Assembly (NCBI GenBank): GCA_001783355.1
Contig: MFMA01000009.1
Coordinates: 16,689 to 25,411, forward strand
DNA: 8,723 nucleotides
DNA from: Candidatus Kaiserbacteria bacterium RIFCSPLOWO2_01_FULL_54_20
GTDB lineage: Bacteria > Patescibacteriota > Minisyncoccia > Phycocordibacterales > UBA2100
Reading direction: 5' to 3'
Each line of letters opens with the position of its first letter. Within the stretch, counting starts at the first letter, position 1. The translations under genes were made by a program, and so were the position numbers. The notes beneath the pieces were generated by a model. That model saw nothing but the letters and a program-made list of their open reading frames with translations. It was not told the DNA's origin and made no database searches. Shown piece by piece: positions 5,392 to 8,723 of this stretch.

Positions 5392-5398
5392 CTCATAC

Positions 5399-6241
5399 CT
5401 ATTTTCCAATTTTTCGTCTGCTGACAATAAAAACGTTTGAATATTTCTTTGGACGGCGAGTCTTCTGTCCTTTGCCCGCAGGCTTGCCCCACATCGTGCG
5501 TTGAATGCGATGACCTCGGCCCGCGCGACCCTCACCACCACCATGCGGGTGATCGACAGGATTCATCGCGCTACCACGAACCGTCGGACGTATACCTTTC
5601 CATCGGCTTCTTCCGGCTTTGCCGAAGACCTGAAGACGATACATTTCGTTAGAAACCTCACCTACCGAAGCCCACGCTGTACCTATGATCTTGCGCACTT
5701 CCGTAGATGGCAGACGTAGGTGTGTGTATCCGGCATCCTGCGCAACGACTTCCGCGAAATTTCCGGCCGAGCGCGCGAGCGCCCCGCCTCTACCTGGTTT
5801 CAATTCGATGTTGTAGACAAAGGTACCGACGGGCATATTCGATAGCAACAAACGGTTCCCGGGCTTTATCGGCGCATTCTCAGCGACGATGAATGTGTCG
5901 CCAACCTGCACACGCTGCGGTAGAACAACGTAGCGTTTCTCACCGTCAGCATAGACCGCAAGACCTATGAACGCACTTCGGAAAGGATCGTATTCGATAG
6001 TAGCTATGCGCGCCGGTACGTTCTTTTTGTTGAAGACGAAATCGACGACCCGGTAACTCTTTTTATGGCCGCCACCCTTGTGACGCACGGTGATACGGCC
6101 GAAAGCATTCCTGCCGCCCGATTTATTCTTCCCGTGTACGAGCGACTTGTGAGGTCTGTCCCCGGAGAGCAACTTGCGATAGTGGACACGGCTCATGCCG
6201 CGCTGCCCTGGAGTCACTGGTTTGTAGGATTTGATGCTCAT
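5399..6241 (-). CDS. rplB: Large ribosomal subunit protein L2 (uL2)
   Basis: A 280-residue protein (E. coli about 273). L2 is essential for subunit association and for assembly of the peptidyl-transferase centre. Landmarks: RNAFGRITVRHKGGGHKKSY (44-63), the LKPGRGGALARSAG region (147-160), and the highly conserved MNPVDHPHGGGEGRAGRGH (226-244) including His231 and His233 of the catalytic-centre loop. The C-terminus ends KKYSNVFIVSRRKIGK. The IVSRR part is typical of the family, while the IGK end is specific to this locus and is duplicated just downstream. The ATG at 6241 lies 3 bases after the L23 stop, with no Shine-Dalgarno site. The stop is TAG, unlike most neighbours, which use TAA or TGA. 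Confidence 0.98.
   Translation of the reverse strand: MSIKSYKPVTPGQRGMSRVHYRKLLSGDRPHKSLVHGKNKSGGRNAFGRITVRHKGGGHKKSYRVVDFVFNKKNVPARIATIEYDPFRSAFIGLAVYADGEKRYVVLPQRVQVGDTFIVAENAPIKPGNRLLLSNMPVGTFVYNIELKPGRGGALARSAGNFAEVVAQDAGYTHLRLPSTEVRKIIGTAWASVGEVSNEMYRLQVFGKAGRSRWKGIRPTVRGSAMNPVDHPHGGGEGRAGRGHRIQRTMWGKPAGKGQKTRRPKKYSNVFIVSRRKIGK
5402..5443. repeat. Direct repeat copy 2 of the L2 tail (in the functional gene)
   Basis: This is the in-frame end of L2 (YSNVFIVSRRKIGK on the minus strand), paired with 5292-5333. Of 14 codons, 5 are identical, 8 differ synonymously (including Ser AGC versus TCG and Arg AGA versus CGC) and 1 changes Ile to Val. Confidence 0.8.
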
Positions 6242-6244
6242 ATA

Positions 6245-6658
6245 TTAGGTGATAGTTAGCGTCTCGCCCTTTTTAAGATAGACATACGCTTTCTTGCCGC
6301 CGCGCGACATGCCGTATTGCCCGGTCCGCGCGTTGCGGCGGACTTTCCCGTGGATATTCACGATATGGACCATGCGCGGCCGCACGTTGTATATCTCAAA
6401 AACCGCCTCCGCGATACTGCGCTTGGTTGCGCGATCGGCGACGTCAAAAGTGTACACGCCTACACCCATACTGGACGAAGCCTTCTCCGTTATACGCGGA
6501 GTGCGGAGAATTTCGGAAATATGCCCGCCCACAGCCCCTCCTGCTGCAGCTTTCGAGCGCGAGACCTCCTTCACATCTGCCACTTTCTTCCCGCCCGGCT
6601 GAACGACGTAGGCCGTTCGCGTAGGTTCTGTTTTTTTATTTCGTCCGAATAGTGCCAT
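6245..6658 (-). CDS. rplW: Large ribosomal subunit protein L23 (uL23) with N-terminal extension
   Basis: A 137-residue protein. L23 forms the docking site at the tunnel exit for trigger factor and SRP. The conserved core begins near residue 49 (SEILRTPRITEKASSSMG) and continues FDVADRATKRSIAEAVFEIYNV (71-92), then VHIVNIHGKVRRNARTGQYGMSRGGKKAYVYL (97-128). The first 48 residues (MALFGRNKKTEPTRT, then a Lys/Ala/Gly-rich stretch) are extra relative to the roughly 100-residue E. coli protein and may be flexible. I chose the ATG at 6658 because it lies 1 base after the L4 stop, fitting the tight spacing of the cluster. An upstream Met at 6703 would overlap L4 by 44 bases and adds an unlikely basic peptide. 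Confidence 0.95.
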   Translation of the reverse strand: MALFGRNKKTEPTRTAYVVQPGGKKVADVKEVSRSKAAAGGAVGGHISEILRTPRITEKASSSMGVGVYTFDVADRATKRSIAEAVFEIYNVRPRMVHIVNIHGKVRRNARTGQYGMSRGGKKAYVYLKKGETLTIT

Positions 6659-6659
6659 A

Positions 6660-7355
6660 TTATTTTTGTTTGGTGACAGATCCCGCCTTTTTCTTCGAGG
6701 CACGGTTTTCTAAAATTGCGAGTCCTGCATCGGGATTCTCGATGATGATGAACGAGCTCCCGAGTACGGAGACCGGATTCAGGTCGCGCACCGGAACGCA
6801 CGCGACATTACCGATATTGCGAAAACTCTTTTTGGTCGCCTCTGTCCCATCGGAAAGCGCGATCAAGGCCGCGTTCCGCCGTTTACTTGTGATCTTCTCC
6901 AGGCCGGAAACTGCCGCAAGTGCGTCCAAACTTTTCTTCGCGAGCACTGTCTTCGGCGCCGTTATGCCGAACGAATCGACAAAGACCACCTCGCCATCCT
7001 TAAATTTTCTGGAAAGAGCCATGAAAAGCGCCTTGGCACGCATTTTTTTAGGGATCGTGCGCATGTAGTTCTTCTCGTTGCTAGGTCCATGTGTCACACC
7101 ACCGCCTCTCCAGATCGGAGAGCGAATGGAGCCGTGACGGGCGCGGCCCGTGCCTTTTTGCTGCCATGGCTTTCTGCCTCCACCGCGCACATCACCACGT
7201 GTCTTTGTGTGCGCAACATAAGGCCTGGCATTAGATTGCATAGAAACTACGACCTGATGCATTAGTGCATTGTTCCACTTCACGCCGAACACGCCCTCGG
7301 GCAATGCGACCGAGCCGCTCTTCTTTCCTTGTGCATTGTAGACAGTAGCTTCCAT
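6660..7355 (-). CDS. rplD: Large ribosomal subunit protein L4 (uL4)
   Basis: A 231-residue protein. L4 supports early 50S assembly, lines the tunnel constriction with L22, and in some bacteria represses its own operon by binding the S10 leader. The tunnel loop is well conserved: TKTRGDVRGGGRKPWQQKGT (50-69), then GRARHGSIRSPIWRGGGVTHGP. The globular part has KKMRAKALFMALSRK (103-117) and the later VLGSSFIIIENP. It is longer than the E. coli protein (about 201) because of a Lys-rich C-terminal tail (NRASKKKAGSVTKQK) and small insertions. The start at 7355 is 5 bases after the L3 stop (TTTTT between), with no Shine-Dalgarno site. The stop is 1 base before L23. Confidence 0.97.
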   Translation of the reverse strand: MEATVYNAQGKKSGSVALPEGVFGVKWNNALMHQVVVSMQSNARPYVAHTKTRGDVRGGGRKPWQQKGTGRARHGSIRSPIWRGGGVTHGPSNEKNYMRTIPKKMRAKALFMALSRKFKDGEVVFVDSFGITAPKTVLAKKSLDALAAVSGLEKITSKRRNAALIALSDGTEATKKSFRNIGNVACVPVRDLNPVSVLGSSFIIIENPDAGLAILENRASKKKAGSVTKQK

Positions 7356-7360
7356 AAAAA

Positions 7361-7963
7361 TTAGCCGCGTATCTCGACGAGCGTGCCGGGGCGTCCGGGT
7401 ATCGCGCCTGAAATGACAAGTGTGTTGGTCGAAGGGTCAACCTGCAAGACTTTGAGGTTCCTGACGGTAATACGGTCACCCCCCATGCGTCCCGCCATGC
7501 GCATGCCTTTGACGACGCGACCTCCAGCGCGGCCTCCGCCTCCGATAGAACCAGGTGCGCGCTCCTTGTTTTTCTGGCCGTGTGAACGTGGGCCTCCATG
7601 GAATCCGTGACGCTTCACAACGCCCTGAAACCCTTTTCCTTTTGAGACTGCGGAGACTGCGACCACGTCGCCCGGTACGAATATGGAAATATCGATGGTG
7701 CCCCCGACCTCTGCCTTTATCTCTCCGGGATCGAATTCTCGAAGGTATTTGAAGGGCTTTGCGGTTTGTGGCTTTTTGACGCGCGATTCTTTTCTAGCGC
7801 CAAAACCTACCTGCGCCGCCGAGTATCCGTCCTTCTCATTTTCTTTGACCTGTGTCACCGTCAATGGACCGGCCATAACGACCGTGGCGGCATGAGCACT
7901 GCCGTCCTCGTCGAAGATCTGAGTCATTCGACCCTTGGTTCCGAGCATAAATTTGGTTGCCAT
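7361..7963 (-). CDS. rplC: Large ribosomal subunit protein L3 (uL3)
   Basis: A 200-residue protein, one of the primary 23S-binding proteins, whose long loop reaches the peptidyl-transferase centre. Motifs: LGTKGRMTQIFDEDG (7-21), GKGFQGVVKRHGFHGGPRSHG (109-129), ERAPGSIG (134-141), VKGMRMAGRMGGDRITVRNL (151-170). The loop tip reads GGGGRAGG (141-148) where E. coli has GQNQTPG with a methylated Gln, so that Gln is absent (comparison from memory). It is the first gene of the cluster here. In most bacteria S10 precedes it, but S10 is not in this window. The ATG at 7963 has no Shine-Dalgarno site and follows a roughly 90-base leader with two hairpins. Confidence 0.97.
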   Translation of the reverse strand: MATKFMLGTKGRMTQIFDEDGSAHAATVVMAGPLTVTQVKENEKDGYSAAQVGFGARKESRVKKPQTAKPFKYLREFDPGEIKAEVGGTIDISIFVPGDVVAVSAVSKGKGFQGVVKRHGFHGGPRSHGQKNKERAPGSIGGGGRAGGRVVKGMRMAGRMGGDRITVRNLKVLQVDPSTNTLVISGAIPGRPGTLVEIRG

Positions 7964-7973
7964 ATACTGAAAT

Positions 7974-7997
7974 CGCGCCGAAGCATTCGCAGGCGCG
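7974..7997 (-). promoter_or_regulatory. Hairpin just upstream of the L3 start
   Basis: In the minus-strand RNA, CGCGCC (7997-7992) pairs with GGCGCG (7979-7974) around a 12-base loop. The stem ends 10 bases before the L3 ATG. It could affect ribosome access or act as a protein-binding site such as an L4-type autoregulatory target. The structure is by eye only. Confidence 0.35.
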
Positions 7998-8014
7998 GGA
8001 TGCTATTGGTCCCC

Positions 8015-8031
8015 AAAACTGCCGTAGGCAG
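8015..8031 (-). terminator. Small hairpin with TTTT: weak terminator or attenuator before L3
   Basis: CTGCC (8031-8027) and GGCAG (8023-8019) form a 5-bp stem with a TAC loop on the minus strand, followed at once by TTTT (8018-8015). It lies between the upstream membrane-protein gene and L3, downstream of the probable L3 promoter. It may end read-through from the upstream gene, attenuate the ribosomal operon, or be neutral. The short stem keeps confidence low. Confidence 0.35.
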
Positions 8032-8059
8032 AATTGATAGAGGGACGTGGCGTGAAAGG

Positions 8060-8087
8060 AGTATACCTATGCTCGCACTTATTGCAA
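8060..8087 (-). promoter_or_regulatory. Probable promoter of the L3-L2 ribosomal operon
   Basis: TTGCAA (8087-8082) and TATACT (8065-8060) are 16 bases apart on the minus strand, with 4 and 5 of 6 consensus matches. The -35 box overlaps the last codon (CAA) and first stop base of the upstream gene. Initiation near 8053 would give a leader of about 90 bases before L3, unlike the leaderless genes elsewhere in the window. Confidence 0.5.
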
Positions 8088-8531
8088 GGTTTTGGTTGAA
8101 AGCGGGCCTACAACGGGGTGACGGCCGTGCTGATGCAGAAGTATGGAGCCGATGAGGAAAAGAAGGAGGGCCGAAGAAACGGCGAGGCCGATGGGGATCG
8201 CTGTGTCGGAGCCGTCGAATCCGAACGCCTGGTTCAGTGCGCAGAAAAAGGACGGCAAATTACCGCAGGCCGGATCCGTCTCCCCCGCTTCCTGCGGGCG
8301 CCACACGATGTCTTCGGAGGTAATGCCCTGCGCCGCGGCCCCTTCGGTGAGAGCAGCGACCATTATCTCAACATCCGTCTCGGACAATTCCGCTGTGCGA
8401 GGATCCGTAAGTATCGCGGCACGGACCGTCGCGCTAAGGTCGTCGCCTGCCTGCGCGTGAATGACGACCGGAACGGCGAGAGCAAATATGAGAAGTGCGA
8501 TGGCCGAAGTGGAAAGCACTGATGACTTCAT
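8079..8531 (-). CDS. Hypothetical secreted protein with signal peptide and C-terminal membrane anchor
   Basis: A 150-residue protein I do not recognise. Residues 1-28 form a signal peptide (MKSS, then a hydrophobic stretch to VVIHAQA, a plausible signal peptidase I site). Residues 30-110 are an acidic, Ala-rich exported part with SETDVEIMVAALTEGAAAQG (50-69), DIVWRP (74-79) and two cysteines (C89, C97) flanking NLPSFF, which could form a disulfide. Residues 112-133 (IPIGLAVSS then LLLFLIGS) are one transmembrane helix, followed by a short His/Lys tail (HQHGRH). The expected topology is an outer domain with a cytoplasmic tail. I chose the ATG at 8531 because the signal peptide begins there and a -10 box lies just upstream. 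The frame stays open to at least 8717, but that stretch looks non-coding. It lies 115 bases before L3, where S10 is usually found. Confidence 0.75.
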   Translation of the reverse strand: MKSSVLSTSAIALLIFALAVPVVIHAQAGDDLSATVRAAILTDPRTAELSETDVEIMVAALTEGAAAQGITSEDIVWRPQEAGETDPACGNLPSFFCALNQAFGFDGSDTAIPIGLAVSSALLLFLIGSILLHQHGRHPVVGPLSTKTLQ

Positions 8532-8537
8532 ACGAAT

Positions 8538-8548
8538 AGTATATAGCA
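8538..8548 (-). promoter_or_regulatory. Extended -10 promoter of the membrane-protein gene, apparently leaderless
   Basis: The minus strand reads TGCTATATACT, offering TGC plus TATATA (8548-8540) or TATACT (8543-8538). These end 8 or 6 bases before the ATG at 8531. The layout is nearly the same as at the NYN gene (TGCTAAAAT then 8 bases to ATG). A small dyad TATCA/TGATA at 8567-8581 lies upstream and could be an operator, but it is only 5 bp per arm. Confidence 0.5.
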
Positions 8549-8632
8549 CCGGCAACAAGCGCCTATTATCAGCTGTTGATACCGTACTCTCATATAATGT
8601 TGCGTCGATACTACCGACACGCACGTACTGCA

Positions 8633-8723
8633 CTACAACTCCTGGAAACTCGGAACGATGTTGACGACCGCGGTTTCTTTGACGGTCGCGGGAGTGGCTC
8701 CGGGGAATGCGTTGCACATGAGC
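8633..8723 (-). CDS. Possible C-terminal fragment of an unrecognised gene, cut by the window edge
   Basis: A minus-strand frame open from the window edge ends at TAG (8635-8633) and reads 29 residues ending TAVVNIVPSFQEL. The third codon positions are mostly G or C, as in the neighbouring genes, which favours real coding. I do not recognise it, and it does not resemble the end of S10. The plus strand is also open here (codons in register with an ATG at 8658), so the assignment is tentative. About 100 bases without a gene (8532-8632) separate it from the membrane-protein gene and hold only that gene's promoter and a small dyad. Confidence 0.35.
   Translation of the reverse strand, partial: LMCNAFPGATPATVKETAVVNIVPSFQEL

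Larger units (their letters stand above)
5283..5396 (-). pseudogene. Second copy of the L2 C-terminal tail, readable as a 37-codon ORF
   Basis: From an ATG at 5396, two bases past the L2 stop codon, a 37-codon frame runs to TAA at 5283. Its first 20 or so codons come from a palindromic repeat and look non-protein-like (MRKSEANIVSGVPSLAK). Residues 22-35 (YSNVFIVSRRKVGK) repeat the last 14 residues of L2 with one I-to-V change, then RA and a stop. The two DNA copies differ at 12 of 42 bases, 11 of which leave the peptide unchanged. That means both evolved as coding sequence. The TAA lies 21 bases before the S19 start, so this copy may be the original L2 end, displaced by an insertion that supplied a new end. 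The frame differs from that of L2 (offset 110), so simple read-through cannot join them. Translation of the small ORF is unproven. Confidence 0.65.

Noticed and set aside
6659..6703. Longer L23 starting at 6703
   Set aside because: It would overlap L4 by 44 bases and adds an unusual basic peptide. The ATG at 6658 fits the 1-base spacing seen in the cluster.
8576..8598. Plus-strand TTGATA and TATAAT as a promoter for a rightward gene
   Set aside because: The spacer is only 11 bases and no clear plus-strand gene follows before the window edge.
8532..8717. N-terminal extension of the membrane protein back to a GTG at 8717
   Set aside because: The extra 62 residues are Arg/Ser-rich with no fold signal, would bury the signal peptide, and run across the -10 box at 8538-8548.
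8597..8723. Plus-strand reading frames at the right edge (ATG at 8597 or 8658)
   Set aside because: Neither has a recognisable sequence or a convincing start signal; the opposite strand frame looks at least as good and is listed at low confidence.
1..8723. CRISPR arrays, tRNA or rRNA genes, insertion sequences, alternative genetic code
   Set aside because: No regularly spaced repeats, cloverleaf patterns or transposase motifs were seen, and TGA is used as a normal stop in three conserved ribosomal genes.

Overview
The window carries a large ribosomal-protein gene cluster on the minus strand. Transcription runs from right to left: L3, L4, L23, L2, S19, L22, S3, L16, L29, S17, L14, L24, L5 (7963 down to 1627). 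The order is that of the bacterial S10 operon plus the start of the spc operon, but the ends are unusual. S10 is not directly upstream of L3, and S14/S8/L6 do not follow L5. The organism is a bacterium of moderate to high GC content that uses TGA as an ordinary stop codon (stops of L14, L22 and L29). Very tight packing, extended tails on S19, L22 and L23, a near-absence of Shine-Dalgarno sites and promoters sitting 6-9 bases before start codons suggest a Patescibacteria/CPR genome, probably Parcubacteria. This placement is an inference from style, not a database match.

Left region (1-1626): a minus-strand gene (817-89) encodes a protein with two homing-endonuclease-associated repeats and a C-terminal GIY-YIG-type (T5orf172) nuclease domain. 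Diverging from it, a plus-strand gene (1011-1610) encodes a NYN/PIN-like ribonuclease whose stop lies 16 bases from the stop of L5. Between the two nuclease genes is a strong plus-strand hairpin terminator with no visible gene to terminate. A near-consensus leftward promoter lies at 15-43.

Central region (1627-7963): the 13 ribosomal genes are mostly separated by 12 bases or fewer, three of them joined by ATGA overlaps. The exceptions are the S19-L22 gap (52 bases) and the L2-S19 gap (137 bases). The L2-S19 gap is the most unusual spot in the window. It holds a second, out-of-frame copy of the last 14 codons of L2, differing almost only at synonymous positions, plus a palindromic repeat and a promoter for S19.

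Right region (7964-8723): a promoter and a roughly 90-base leader with two hairpins precede L3. Upstream is an unrecognised small secreted, membrane-anchored protein (8531-8079) with its own apparently leaderless promoter. At the edge is a possible C-terminal fragment of another minus-strand gene.

The ribosomal genes supply proteins around the peptidyl-transferase centre (L2, L3, L4, L16), the exit tunnel and exit rim (L4, L22, L23, L24, L29), the central protuberance (L5), and the 30S head and mRNA entry (S3, S19). The two nuclease genes look like an accessory insertion at the L5 end.
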